From Porites lobata (lineage: Eukaryota; Cnidaria; Anthozoa; Scleractinia; Poritidae), in contig CALNXK010000008.1 of the NCBI GenBank assembly GCA_942486035.1, positions 3,301,001 through 3,365,000 on the forward strand: a stretch of 64,000 nucleotides of DNA, given 5' to 3'. Positions within the stretch are counted from its first letter, which is position 1. Each line of letters starts with the position of its first letter. Below are positions 23,346 to 33,618 of this stretch, piece by piece. The position numbers and the translations under genes are program-made. The notes beneath the pieces were generated by a model, which did not search any database, was not told the DNA's origin, and was given only the letters and a program-made list of their open reading frames with translations.

Positions 23346-24605
23346 AACCTTCTTTTTTTCATCTTCCTTCTTTTTTTATTTTTTGTTTTGCTTTGTTTGC
23401 TTATTTGCTTTGCTTTTGTTTTTTTTTGTTTTGTTTTTAAATATATACCTAAATAACTGTTAATAAAGTGCAATAAACAGCAAGAAAAGTATTGTGTTTC
23501 CAGAACAAGGATAGTCAGGATAGTATATTTATAATTTGAATTTCTATCATTTCCTAAAATTTACTGTGGGAAAACCAGAGGTGATAACTAATTGATTATT
23601 TTCTAAACAACGTACCCAAGAGTTGACGATAGTCTTTCTTTGATTTGAAAGAGATGATCAATGAGGTAGTAAAAATTCGAAAAGGGTAGATGGAGGGAGT
23701 AAAAGAGGGATCTTTCTACTGTTTCTGTCCACATGCGAAAATCAAAACCCACTCCTGCAAAACTAACTTTAATTTGCAGCCAGCCATATCAGTAAGCTCT
23801 TGTCATTCAACAAATTTATTATCTAAAGATCAGTACTGGAATAATTGTGTCCAAGACTGCCTTTTTAAAGGATTTTAAAACCTCTTTGCTAGATATAAAT
23901 AGACCATTGAATCGATTAATAATAAATATGGACATACATGCCAGCATGCATTTTTCAATAAAGGGGCTTTCAAATTTCAGCTACATGAATTAACAATGTG
24001 GCGCAAGGCATTGAAACTTTAGAACTGTGGCCTAAGCACTATGCATTTAGAGCTGCTAAGATCAAAATCATATACCATGAACACGGATAAATATTTTATC
24101 TTCATAAATGAAAAATTGGGGTTATTTAAATTAATTCTCATTTTTCTGGTGTTCAATTTTGTACATCATGGTTCCAAACTTTATTTCCTGTTCTCAAGCA
24201 TAGCCTTTTGTTACTACTTTTCTGGAGCACATTCTTCAAATCTGCAACAGAAAAAATATGAACATTAGCAAAATTTAGGAAAAGGAGTTGAGTAGGGATA
24301 GGTCCCGCTAATTTTAACTCTGGTATATTTATTTGTATACCTTGCATATTAAAGCTCGTATTAAAATTCTCATCTTCCGAAGAAGACTGCGAGGAACAGC
24401 TACAGTAGTCAGAGGTCATCATGGGCGAATCTTCTTCACTTGGAGGGTCATCATCACATTTGGAACACTGAAAAGGTGCGGTTCCAGGGCCTCTTGGACT
24501 TGTACATAAGCTGTTTGTGTCTCTCATATAGTCTCTCCATGCTCCACCATGGTGACCCCGTCTTGTACGCTGCCAGACTGGATGGTCTGATACAATAGAC
24601 ATGAT

Positions 24606-25355
24606 CTGAAAAGAAAAAATCCTTCTTCGTTTTATTGCGGAATTAAAATGTACTATTGTTCTCCATCCAGGATTAGTTATCATTATTCATTCAAAATATT
24701 TCCCCGATTCTGATTGGCTAAAAGCACCCGCATAATTCACCATAACCAGCTACTGAGAACCAAATCTGGAAGAATTTTGCAATTAATCAACCGCCGCAGG
24801 AGCCGATTCGGCTCCTGACCGATGACGTCAAAAGTGCAGCTTCCTTGCAGATTAATGCATCGTTAACTGAGAAGACGTGGGGACGAGTTTGAGTTGTTTT
24901 GTTTGCGAAAACAAAAATGGCGGACATTTCACTCGTTTCAAGAGTAAGAACTAGGCGAAATAATGACTTAAAACATGGTAAGAACAGCAAGAAGTACAAC
25001 TCGAAGGGCGACATCGATCTGCTATTTGGAGAATATTTGTGGAGCTGAACAACCCTAAACGTGCACTATCGAAGATGAACTTAACATCGATAGAGGTAAG
25101 CATGTTTTAGCTATGATATAAAACTAGGAATTATTTTGAATAAATAATAAAACAATTATTGAATTCGGCTTTCGACGGATAACACTCTCCTCGATCTCCA
25201 TAATTCTTCATAAGAAACTCAGCCTCATTCATTTATTGTTTATTATGAAAGTTAAGGTATAAAGCTTATAGCGCTTTTGTTAAAATAAGTTTGGATGAAG
25301 GTCAGTGAATGATTTAACCTGGACGAAAAAATTTAGTGTTAATGTAGTATATTAC
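24606..25355 (-). other. Speedy intron with MITE-like DNA and an antisense exon-like ORF
   Basis: Between the last two Speedy exons. It contains the hairpin CAGGAGCCGATTCGGCTCCTG near 24797 and a plus-strand ATG in AAAAATGGCGGACA (24917) opening 20 codons (MADISLVSRV) to a CATG|GTAAGA donor-like site at 24977. AT-rich MITE-like ends occur near 24680-24720 and 25150-25240. The exon-like ORF is probably a captured fragment. Confidence 0.45.
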
Positions 25356-26140
25356 CTCATCACAGGTCAGTTTGCTGACAACAGCACGGTAGTCGATCCG
25401 TTTCCAAAACACGTCTCTTTTTCGAAGGAAATTGGGATAGAGTTCACGCCAGTTTTTCCCCAAGGCCCAAGGAAAGATGTCGTATTTTTCTTCTTCTTCG
25501 TCCTCTTCCATATCGTTTGCAAGGTACCTGGAAAGTGAAGCAGTTGTTAAGAAAACATTTCTCAATTCCTTGACTTTTGAACACTAAATTTTGTGCTTAC
25601 AGAGCTATGAAAAAATTCATTCTATTGTATTCACGCCTTCCTAGTTCTGCCCTCCTGAAGTATGCGTAAACCATGGCCAGCAGATACTGCAGGAAAAAAA
25701 GAAATAGTCAAAGCTTAATAACATCATCATCTCTTTGCGCCAGGAGGCGCATTGAAGCGGTGTTTTAACATTTACCTTGTCTGATATTATTGCACAACTG
25801 TCCATCCATAGAAAATCTTGAATGACATCATCATCTGCATTATTGACGAAAAAAAAAATTCAGTGCTTACATGGATACTATCCATGGTGCTAACTTTTCA
25901 GTTCTCATATACAAAAAAATAGTTTCAATCGGGCTTGTGTCACTAACAGGACGTTACTAGCATGAGCAATGACCTTCATCTTGACCTAGCTTGACGGGAT
26001 TTAAACTTACCGAGTAGCCTGAAAAAGGCTGCCATAAAAGAATTTCGCCCGCAGTAGACCGTGTACAGCTGATTAACTTTTAGTTTTTTGCACGTAATTT
26101 GTCTTTCGTTTGCTAGATTATCGCATTCACTGTAACTGCG

Positions 26141-26340
26141 TGTTGCCAGGCTCGAACGACTGATTTTAAACAACGCTTTAATATGCTGGAAGTAATGGAC
26201 CCAAAGTCCAGACAGTTACAGTGTTTTTTAACCCTTTCCGCACTTTTTAAAACCTTTCACATGTCGCACGCTGTCGAAGATCTTGCAAGTCACGTGACAC
26301 TGGTCACGAGTTCTCTAAATTGCAATTACGTCATCTCACA
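26141..26340 (-). repeat. 3' LTR
   Basis: Identical copy of the 5' LTR. Its outer end abuts the resumed Speedy exon at 26140. The same CRE-like (26326-26334) and E-box (26289-26298) motifs could drive transcription into Speedy. Confidence 0.93.
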
Positions 26341-26647
26341 CACTCCCCGACTTTAAAAATGTCCTCTGTGACATTTGTTACAATGTTCAGTGGAGTTCTC
26401 GCCTCCCAACAAATCTCATGCATTACTCCGGTATTTTATACAACAAAACTTATGCAAATACGTAATCAAAACCTATCCCTGTTCGCACGTGATTCAATAA
26501 ATGACTAGGCACAGTCATAGTTCCATGATAACAATATCATTCATTCGCCTGTTTGAAAGGCACAACAGCACAAAAGGCAGGTAATTAAATAATCAGTTCA
26601 ACAACAACGTCAATGAGAGTCTTGGGCAGTCAATATGTGCATGCAAA

Positions 26648-28775
26648 TTACACATGAATCATCTGTATACAGGGTGGGTATGCCAGAGGACCATAATATG
26701 GTTGTGCAGGGTACTGAAACATAGGTTGTATCCAGGGTGATTGGAATGGTTGACAGCACCATCCAGGGACAGGGTTTGAAGCGGCCCGGACACCACAGAT
26801 AGTTGGCTCTCCCAGTGTATCGTATGTAAACATTCTTGGCGGATGACGGACACGCTGGGGACGACTTTGTGCCAGGTCTGGTTCCGGTTGTTCCAATTCC
26901 GGTTCTGATAGAAATTCTGGCTCTTGCCCAGGACCCGGATCCTCTGGCACTGACACATGTGAGGTGTCTTGATTCTCAGCAGAGTCAGAGTGATTCACAT
27001 CTGTTGGTTCATGGTCATTTACAGACTGCAGCTCATTAGACGGGGTCTGGACATCAGTGTCTATTGGTACATGTTGACCAGAGGCAGTGCTGGTTTCAGG
27101 GTTGACTCTTTCCACCGGACAAGACAATCCGTCAAGTTCCATTGGTGAATGTGTTAGGTGTTCAGCATCATCCGTCTCGCTATCCGTACTTGTCTGTAAT
27201 GCATCGCGCGTTTGCCTTGCGATCCTAGATCCACGCCGAGTCTTGTTAATTGTTCGATGTTCTTGCTCTGGAGTTACCGGTAGAAAGTCACATGGAAGTA
27301 GCAGGTTTCTGTGCAGAACGCGATGCTTTTTGTTTCCTCCTTCAGTCTTCACTTCGTAGACAGGATTGTCTCCTTTTCGTTCTACCACAACGTGAATCTG
27401 ATCTTCCCAGTAAGCCCGCAATTTACCAGGTCCCCACGCTCTGACAGGTTTCGGACGAGAACTCTGTCCCCAGGTTCCAGGTTTGTATAGTGTGCCTTGC
27501 GATCTTGAAACTGTTTCCCCTTAGCGGATGACATGCGGGATTTCTCTGCAGCTAATGAGTACGCCTCCGTCATAGCAGACTTCCATCTTTTGACATAGGT
27601 GATGTGGTTTCCTGTCATTGACCCCGGTGATGTACCCAGGATGATATCAATTGGCAAACGTGGCGAGCGTCCAAAGAGGAGGTAAAATGGTGAATACCCA
27701 GTGGATTCACTCTTGGTGCAATTGTATGCGTGAACAACCTTGGGCAAAAGCTCATGCCACTTACTCTTCTTTTCTTCGGGTAGAGTTCTTAGCATGGACA
27801 GTAATGTTTGGTTAAATCTTTCTGCTTTACCGTTGCATTGAGGGTGGTAGGGCGTAGTCCTTGAACGGATCATCCCGCACAACTGCTGTAGCTGGTGAAA
27901 CAACTTGTTCTCGAACTCCCTTCCCTGGTCATGCAGAATACTGGCCGGAAATCCAAAACGGAGCATAAAATCATTGTACAGCTTGTCGGCTGCTGTGCGG
28001 GCTGACTTGTTTCTTGTGGGGTACGCTTGTGCGAATCGTGTGAAGTGATCAACGATGACCAGAATGTATTCGTGACCGCCAGAGCTTCTTTCCAGGTGCA
28101 GATAGTCTATGGATATTAACTCAAACGGTGCATTTGTGACAATAGGTTGGAGAGGAGCACGAGTGGAGATATTTGGTCGCCTTTGCTTCAGACAACTGCA
28201 CACCCGAGTCACAAAGTGAGTAATGTCACGCTGCATGTAGGGCCAGTAAAACCTCTCACGAGCTAATTGTAGCACTCTCTCCACCCCCAAATGACCCATC
28301 TCCTGATGTAACTCCTTGTACACCAATGAGTGGAATGTCTTCGGCAGCACCAACTGTAAATACTCTCCACACTTTCTTCTCAAAAGCCCATCTTTTCCAA
28401 CCTCCAACTTTGGCCATTCACGCAGCAACTTTCTGGTGTACAGGCGTTCTTTACAAATTTCATGGGCTGCGGTTTGTGTCCATTTAATTTGTATGCCAAC
28501 ACTCTGCCAATACTTGGATCTCGCTGCTGACTTTCCAGAATAACGCGGGGCTCAATCTTGTCATATTTACTGAAATCGAGAAGATCAGAATCAAAGTTCA
28601 ACATCTCAGTCCTGTCACTGACCGCGGTTATCCAAACCGTCCCACCATCCTGTAGTGCCATTATACCAGACAATGTCGCACTGATCACCTCCTGCGATGT
28701 CTCCTGGGTACAGCTAGGGATGTACTGGTTGATATCCAAAGGAAATCTTGACAATGTGTCAGCATCCTTGTTCAC
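26648..28775 (-). pseudogene. RNase H end, integrase and C-terminal tail, frame-shifted
   Basis: Three open blocks: 28775-28380, 28428-27382 and 27421-26648. The middle one (348 codons) holds the integrase. It has the HHCC zinc-binding segment (HQEMGHLGVERV, CSCLKQ), the catalytic core aspartates (ISIDYLHLE, HDQGREFEN) with the Glu in NGKAERFNQ, and a C-terminal GDRVLVRN-type module. The last block is acidic, Pro/Thr/Gln-rich and has no chromodomain signature. Each junction changes frame. Confidence 0.85.
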
Positions 28776-28936
28776 TTTACCGGGCGATACTTGATATCAA
28801 AATTGTAATCTGCAAGTTCTGACACCCAGCGATGTCCGGTTGAATTAAGTTTAGCAGTGGACAAAACATAGGTTAGGGGTTGTTGTCAGTGTAAACTGTA
28901 AATGATGGCGCATAGTACAAGTAATCCCTAAACTGT

Positions 28937-30605
28937 TCACAGATGGCCCATTTCAAAGCTAGAAACCCAATTTCCCAGAGTGAAGGTGGTAGTTTCTCTC
29001 AGCGGGGTAAGGGTCCTGGATCCGTATCCTATTACACGCATGATTCCAGACTGGCGCTGATAAAGTACTGCGCCAAGGCCGTCGTTCGACGCATCTGTGT
29101 GCAGAACAAATGGAAGGCTATAATCCGGGTATCCGAGGATTGGCGGGTTAACAAGACAGTCCAAAAGTCTCTCCAACGCCCCTTGGTGTTCCTGTGTCCA
29201 ATAGATGGTACGGTTAGATTGTGCTTGTGTCCCATGTCCTTTCTGACCACGCCTTGCTGTTTCCATCGGAGGTCTCTTACCATTAATCTCTGGTGTTTTC
29301 AGGAGTTTGAATAGCGGTTGCGCAACCCTCGAGAAGTCCTGGATGTACCTGCGGTAGTATCCCAACAAGCCCAAGAGTTTCCGGACGTCTCCAACCGTTT
29401 TCGGACTAGTTTCTTTCAGTGCAAGAACCGCTTTGGTGTTTGAAGGATCAACTCGATATCCATCTGCCGATACAACTCTGCCCAGATAATTAACCTCTCT
29501 CTGAAACAACTTGCACTTTTTTGGCTTTAAGCTTTATTCCATGTGAACGCAGCCTCCATAAAACTGTTCGTAAATTTTCTACGTGTTCGTCGAAAGTCTT
29601 ACTAAAGACAATCACATCGTCCAGGTAAGGCACACAAATATTATCCCTGAGTCCGTCTAGACAGTTTTCCATGTATCTTTGAAATTCTGCGGAGCGTTCC
29701 TGAGACCGAGCGGGATCCGAACCCACTCGTAAAGACCCCAAGGCGTCACAAATGCAGTCATATGTTGGCACTGAGGGTTAACAAATCCCTGGTGGTAAGC
29801 CTTGCCTTGGTCTAAAAAGAAAACCACTTGTTCCCCCCAAATTCTCGATCGTCGTTTGTACACGTGGAAGTGGGTGTCGGTCGGGTTCTGTTCTCTTGTT
29901 CAGCTCACGAAAGTCCACACATAGTCGCAGAGAACCATCCTTTTTCCTAACACATACCACTGGTGACGAGTATGCGAGCGAGACTTCCGCACCCATCCAC
30001 GATTGAGTAAATCTTCAACATATTGTTTAACTTCTGGGTACAAGGGCTTTGGCACTGCTGTGTAGTTCTTCTGAACTGGACGACTGTCTGACAAGTTAAT
30101 ATTGAGCTGTAGACCTTCTGCGCACCCTACATCCTCATCATTTTTCGAAAAAGGAGTCTGCTTCCTCTCTTAACATGTTCAATACTACAGTTTTCTGATC
30201 TCTTGACAGGTCTCCTAAATCCACATCTGGAAGTGGATTACTAGTCTCACTTTGACATCCCTGCATAACAGGCGCTTGAGGTTTCCTTCTCTGCTGTTCA
30301 TCCTCTGCCAATAACTTGTCTGCATGAAGAACACAGTCTGCTGAACTTTCCTCCTCCTCTCTCTTCCGTACTTCAAGCGGTGTTACGGATTTAATTAGTT
30401 CAAGTTTGCCTAATACCGTCCTGTTTTTCAAGATGATGTCATGGTCTGTGATATTTCTCACTTGAATGCCAACTCGTGATGAAGCGCCACCTCTGAGCGT
30501 TACTAATGTTTCTGGGACTTCAAGCCCTGATGGCCAAGGTGACTCAACATCTGGTTCGAACAATACTGGAAATCTTGATTCGATTGGGCCAGTATTCATG
30601 AGCAA
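28937..30605 (-). pseudogene. Reverse transcriptase and RNase H region, frame-shifted
   Basis: Blocks of Ty3/gypsy reverse transcriptase are spread over all three minus-strand frames: 30605-30138, 30094-29900, 29996-29778, 29863-29657, 29771-29490 and 29509-28937. Recognisable motifs are RKKDGSLRLCVDFRELNKRT, the catalytic YLDD (29627-29616), LLGLLGYYRRYI of the connection region and the RNase H start HTDASNDGLGAVLY (Asp near 29095-29093). The frame changes occur at or near short homopolymers. As written the polyprotein cannot be made. Confidence 0.85.
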
Positions 30606-30620
30606 GTGACTACCATTGTC

Positions 30621-31298
30621 TCATTCTTGAACTAACACATCTCTTTTCGTTACTTTCACGCTACACAGTTCACTTGGAGTGGTTGTCCTAATGAGATTAA
30701 TCAAAGCTTCAACATTCTCTTGCTTTGCATTCGGAAGGCTAGAGTTAAGGGCGCTGAGTAGTGTCTCTTCATGGCTGTTACGAAAATGACTATCCGGGTT
30801 TTTAACAATTTCTTCAATGACATTGTATCCGACAATAGGGTGGTCCAAAGGATCCGTAGAAATCAGGAAGGGTACTGACATACCAGGTTTGTCGTCCGAG
30901 GTCGCAAGTTTGAATGAAACTTCAATCCAGCCTTCATATGGGATTTCACTACCATTGGCAGCTTTCAGATCAAGTCCTTTATCTAACAGTTCGTTAATTT
31001 GGCGTCTCTCAGCTGTGGGCAGGTTCTGAGCAACCCAATCCTTAGAAACAATAGAAACTTGGGCACCGGTGTCCCACAGAGCTTCAGTCTGAACATTGTT
31101 CATAACACACTGAACCATACATCTCTTTCCCACCAATTTAACTACTTTGGCGTGTTGATTCGGTGTTAGGTGACTAACATACATGCCATCGCCAGTAACA
31201 TCCTTTCTCTCCTGGTTTGATAGATACTTGATGGCGCTACACAGTTGCTTATGCCTCCTCCAGTGGGCTCTTTGGCATTTCTGAGAACAGTAGTGCAC
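30621..31298 (-). CDS. Retrotransposon aspartic protease region
   Basis: 225-codon frame. It starts within the MYND finger and contains the aspartic protease active site ALWDTGAQVSIV (Asp codon 31073-31071), followed by the flap-like and VGYNVIEEI segments of retropepsins. Its in vivo start is unclear because it should be translated as part of a Gag-Pol fusion; the frame differs from that of gag. Its stop (30623-30621) separates it from the next open block at 30605. Confidence 0.85.
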   Translation of the reverse strand: MHYCSQKCQRAHWRRHKQLCSAIKYLSNQERKDVTGDGMYVSHLTPNQHAKVVKLVGKRCMVQCVMNNVQTEALWDTGAQVSIVSKDWVAQNLPTAERRQINELLDKGLDLKAANGSEIPYEGWIEVSFKLATSDDKPGMSVPFLISTDPLDHPIVGYNVIEEIVKNPDSHFRNSHEETLLSALNSSLPNAKQENVEALINLIRTTTPSELCSVKVTKRDVLVQE

Positions 31299-31355
31299 CG
31301 AATGACAACAAGAACATTGCTTTAGAGATACCCCTTTCCTGCCACAGTTGACACA
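31239..31355 (-). other. MYND-type zinc finger within gag-pol
   Basis: Between the zinc knuckle and the protease the minus strand encodes CVNC, nine residues, CSCC, HSVHYC, SQKC, QRAHWRRHKQLC. This matches the MYND pattern C-x2-C-x9-C-x2-C-x4-YC-x3-C-x7-H-x3-C at every ligand. MYND fingers usually bind proline-rich peptides in chromatin regulators; one inside a Ty3/gypsy polyprotein is unusual. It lies in the same frame as the protease. Confidence 0.88.
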
Positions 31356-31377
31356 AACATGGGACTGTTTTATGTGG

Positions 31378-32829
31378 TCAACAGCTACTCCCTGTCCAGC
31401 GGTTGCAGCCTCCTTCGGTTTCCCTGATGGGTAGTTCCTGCCACACCCCTACGACACCCTCGTGCAAAATGGTCACTTGAACCACAGCGAAACAGTGGTC
31501 ACAGAAATATTGGTTGGCCCTTTGGCACGCTTCGCAGAGCCGTCTCCTTTGGTTGTCATATGGATACGTGTATCGAGCCCTTTCTCTTTCAGGTGCATTC
31601 TGGGAACCTAGAGCTTCTTTCAGGACAGCAATATCCGATTGAACAGCCTCCAAGGTGACCATGAGTCTGTCAGGCCTGTCAGGTTTCGGTTCCTTTTTCG
31701 TGCCAGCCTTCTTTGATTGTCGCTGACCTCCTGGTTCGACCTTTTCACCGTCTGCTTCCAAGACATTCACCCTTAGGTTCTTGTAGTTAGAAGCGCCAAG
31801 CTTTCCCCTCCGCTCAGACTCTTCAGAAACAGCCACATTGATTTGTTCCATCAATTCTTCGTCAGTAATCTCTGCTTTCTGGAGGAACGGTCGCAGTTTG
31901 TTTCGGACAGCTTCATCCTGCAGGCCGGTCTCTACAGCATGTAGAAACAGGGGGTGTACTAGAGAAGGCTCATATTTCACGGTGCCACTCCCAGCTTGGG
32001 ATGCAAAGAGAACCTGCTGCCTTATATCGAGGGCCCGGATTAAGAAGTCTTGGGGAGTTTCCTTTGGTGACTGGCACATGGTTGTTAGTTCTTGGTATAG
32101 TTCCGTGCCCGACTTCTGTTTGTAATGGGCTCGTAACATTTGTCTTAATTTCGGCAGGGTAAGTTCCTTCATGGTTTCTAAGTATGACCTTAACTTTAAG
32201 CTGGGGCTGATAGCACGGATAACACCGTCAATAATCTCCCGTTCTTTGTATGCTTTCTCTAGCCCTGTATCAATCTGGCGGATTAAACTGACGAAGGACA
32301 ACCGGTCCTTCTGTTCCTCCCCTCCAATGACACCCACAATCTTAAAATCTCTCCGAAGAGCAGTTTTTACATCTACAAGTGACACTACGCTACCTTCCTT
32401 TGGCTTTGAAGTTGTAGCAGCTGGCGTAGTCGATTTTTCGTCCTCGAATTTTACCGATGCCTCCTCCATTTTCTTTTTGCAAGACGCCATCATTGCCTCG
32501 AATTGTTTACGTAGAGTTTCGTATTCCGTCATTAGTGCTTTCACAGATTCTTTGTTTTGATCCTCGCTGTTCGATGATTCTTCGAGTGGTGGTGGTGTCC
32601 CAGAGATAAAATTCTGGAGTGCTGTGAGATACTCAGTCTTGTCTTCGGCTTTTCCAAGCTCATCCTCGACTTTCGAACGAACGATCCGTGACATGGCAAG
32701 CTTACTTTTCCCTTTGTATTCCTTTGATTCCAGGCCCACGTGCTCCGCTAGCTGCTCCATTTCCGATATCGGGAGCTTACAAATTCCTCCCTCAACTTGA
32801 AGTTGCAGTTCTTCGAGCTCTGAATTCAT
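31378..32829 (-). CDS. gag: Retrotransposon Gag
   Basis: Open frame of 483 codons beginning just after the leader. The N-terminal half is charged and coiled-coil-like (KFEDEKSTT-type linkers). The middle matches the Ty3/gypsy capsid pattern (IDTGLEKAYKEREIIDGVIR; TELYQELTTMCQSPKETPQD, where FL and IRALDIRQQ follow). It ends near a zinc knuckle that is only readable in a shifted frame (about 31496-31457). The Gag shell packages element RNA in the cytoplasm. As read, the frame runs past the knuckle into unrelated residues and stops, so the C-terminus is probably damaged. Confidence 0.85.
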   Translation of the reverse strand: MNSELEELQLQVEGGICKLPISEMEQLAEHVGLESKEYKGKSKLAMSRIVRSKVEDELGKAEDKTEYLTALQNFISGTPPPLEESSNSEDQNKESVKALMTEYETLRKQFEAMMASCKKKMEEASVKFEDEKSTTPAATTSKPKEGSVVSLVDVKTALRRDFKIVGVIGGEEQKDRLSFVSLIRQIDTGLEKAYKEREIIDGVIRAISPSLKLRSYLETMKELTLPKLRQMLRAHYKQKSGTELYQELTTMCQSPKETPQDFLIRALDIRQQVLFASQAGSGTVKYEPSLVHPLFLHAVETGLQDEAVRNKLRPFLQKAEITDEELMEQINVAVSEESERRGKLGASNYKNLRVNVLEADGEKVEPGGQRQSKKAGTKKEPKPDRPDRLMVTLEAVQSDIAVLKEALGSQNAPERERARYTYPYDNQRRRLCEACQRANQYFCDHCFAVVQVTILHEGVVGVWQELPIRETEGGCNRWTGSSC

Positions 32830-33001
32830 CTTGGTTGTTTCGACTACCGTAAGACCTTTCTTGTCACAGAATCAACAACATATATTCCACCGCAGAAGAT
32901 GATACACAAGCCAAGCAGTCGATCGGTAATTTCCTTCGATCACATCTGTTTGTGAGTACGAATTTCCACACGAACTGTTCGTCCTGGCAGGGTCGCCAAA
33001 A

Positions 33002-33201
33002 TGTTGCCAGGCTCGAACGACTGATTTTAAACAACGCTTTAATATGCTGGAAGTAATGGACCCAAAGTCCAGACAGTTACAGTGTTTTTTAACCCTTTCC
33101 GCACTTTTTAAAACCTTTCACATGTCGCACGCTGTCGAAGATCTTGCAAGTCACGTGACACTGGTCACGAGTTCTCTAAATTGCAATTACGTCATCTCAC
33201 A
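33002..33201 (-). repeat. 5' LTR
   Basis: 200 bp, identical at every position I compared with the 3' LTR. Contains a CRE-like TTACGTCAT (33187-33195 as read on plus), a palindromic E-box GTCACGTGAC (33150-33159) and a TTTTAAAA TATA-like element (33106-33113). Confidence 0.93.
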
Positions 33202-33427
33202 TGCGTCTCCTTTTCAATATCATAGTCTCTGGCTTTGTACTTGTTATCTTCTCGGTTCGTGGACACTTGTCTTTCGCCATTTTCGAACTGGCGTCATTTT
33301 GCGAGCTACTTCTTGGTCTGCTTTTTAGGGAAACTTGGTTACCCATTCGTGTTTGAACAACCCTTTCGGCCCCTTTGTTGACTTGTTGAGACTCTTTCTC
33401 GAAGCAAAAGAGCCGGTTTGTTCGCAT

Positions 33428-33618
33428 ATTTAGTATGAGGAAGGAGAAATTAAACTGCGCCCAAGCAGCGCAAAATACAAAAAAAATTGCAGCAGAGCGC
33501 TGAATAATTTCGCGCCCTTTCTTGCATGTGTTCCCGCGCCTTCCCGCGCGCCGTCAACCAAGGGAGGGGAGGGAGACGCTTTGTCGTGCGCCCGCGATTT
33601 CGTTGTATTTCAGACAAA
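33428..33618. promoter_or_regulatory. Shared promoter of Speedy and NRDE2
   Basis: The two start codons are divergent and 191 bases apart. The interval is CpG-rich and holds TTTCGCGC (33508-33515) and two adjacent TTCCCGCGC units (33531-33549), all close to the E2F consensus. The NRDE2 start lies in ACAAAATGGCGGAT, a YY1-like initiator. No TATA box. E2F control would suit a cell-cycle gene; binding is inferred. Confidence 0.6.

Larger units (their letters stand above)
21360..24152. other. Intergenic repeat cluster between the M14 gene and Speedy
   Basis: No gene seen. It contains family-A MITE copies and fragments (21908-22430), a twice-occurring 22-base motif (22131-22152 and 22491-22512), a tRNA-like stretch near 23270-23345 followed by a T-rich tract, and AT-rich DNA up to the Speedy stop codon. 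Confidence 0.55.
26141..33201 (-). mobile_element. Ty3/gypsy LTR retrotransposon inserted in Speedy exon 1
   Basis: 7,061 bp, same orientation as Speedy, flanked by the 4-bp duplication TGCG (26137-26140 and 33202-33205). LTRs of 200 bp lie at 26141-26340 and 33002-33201, with ends TGTGAG...CAACA on the minus strand. A primer-binding site TGGCGACCCTGCCAGGAC starts three bases inside the 5' LTR (32998-32981), and a purine tract AAAGTCGGGGAGTG (26354-26341) precedes the 3' LTR. Order of parts: gag, zinc knuckle, MYND finger, protease, reverse transcriptase, RNase H, integrase. No envelope-like gene was seen. The pol region is split by several frame changes, so the copy is not autonomous as read. 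Confidence 0.95.
24153..33427 (-). pseudogene. SPDYA: Speedy/RINGO cell-cycle regulator, first exon split by a retrotransposon
   Basis: Speedy/RINGO proteins bind and activate CDK1/CDK2 without cyclin. Exon 1 starts at ATG 33427 and is interrupted at 33202. It resumes at 26140 and ends at 26010. Further exons are 25834-25776, 25686-25601, 25527-25356 and 24605-24153. The RINGO core is complete: MAAFFRLL, DDDVIQDFLWMDSC, YLLAMVYAYFRRAE, NFFIALYLANDMEEDEEE, YDIFPWALGKNWRELYPNFL and RIDYRAVVS, then VWQRTRRGHHGGAWRDYMRD and a CSKC motif. The last block may hide a 99-bp in-frame intron (24340-24242). With the insertion, the frame from 33427 meets a stop one codon into the LTR (76 residues). Without it, the coding frame runs through the TGCG target site uninterrupted. 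So this allele is disrupted, though the core could still be made from Met 26034. The paralogue letter (A) is assumed. Confidence 0.88.

Noticed and set aside
26148..26173. LTR-derived start codon for a Speedy fusion
   Set aside because: The only start in frame near the LTR edge is TTG, and a stop lies upstream in that frame; an AUG-initiated LTR fusion is not supported.
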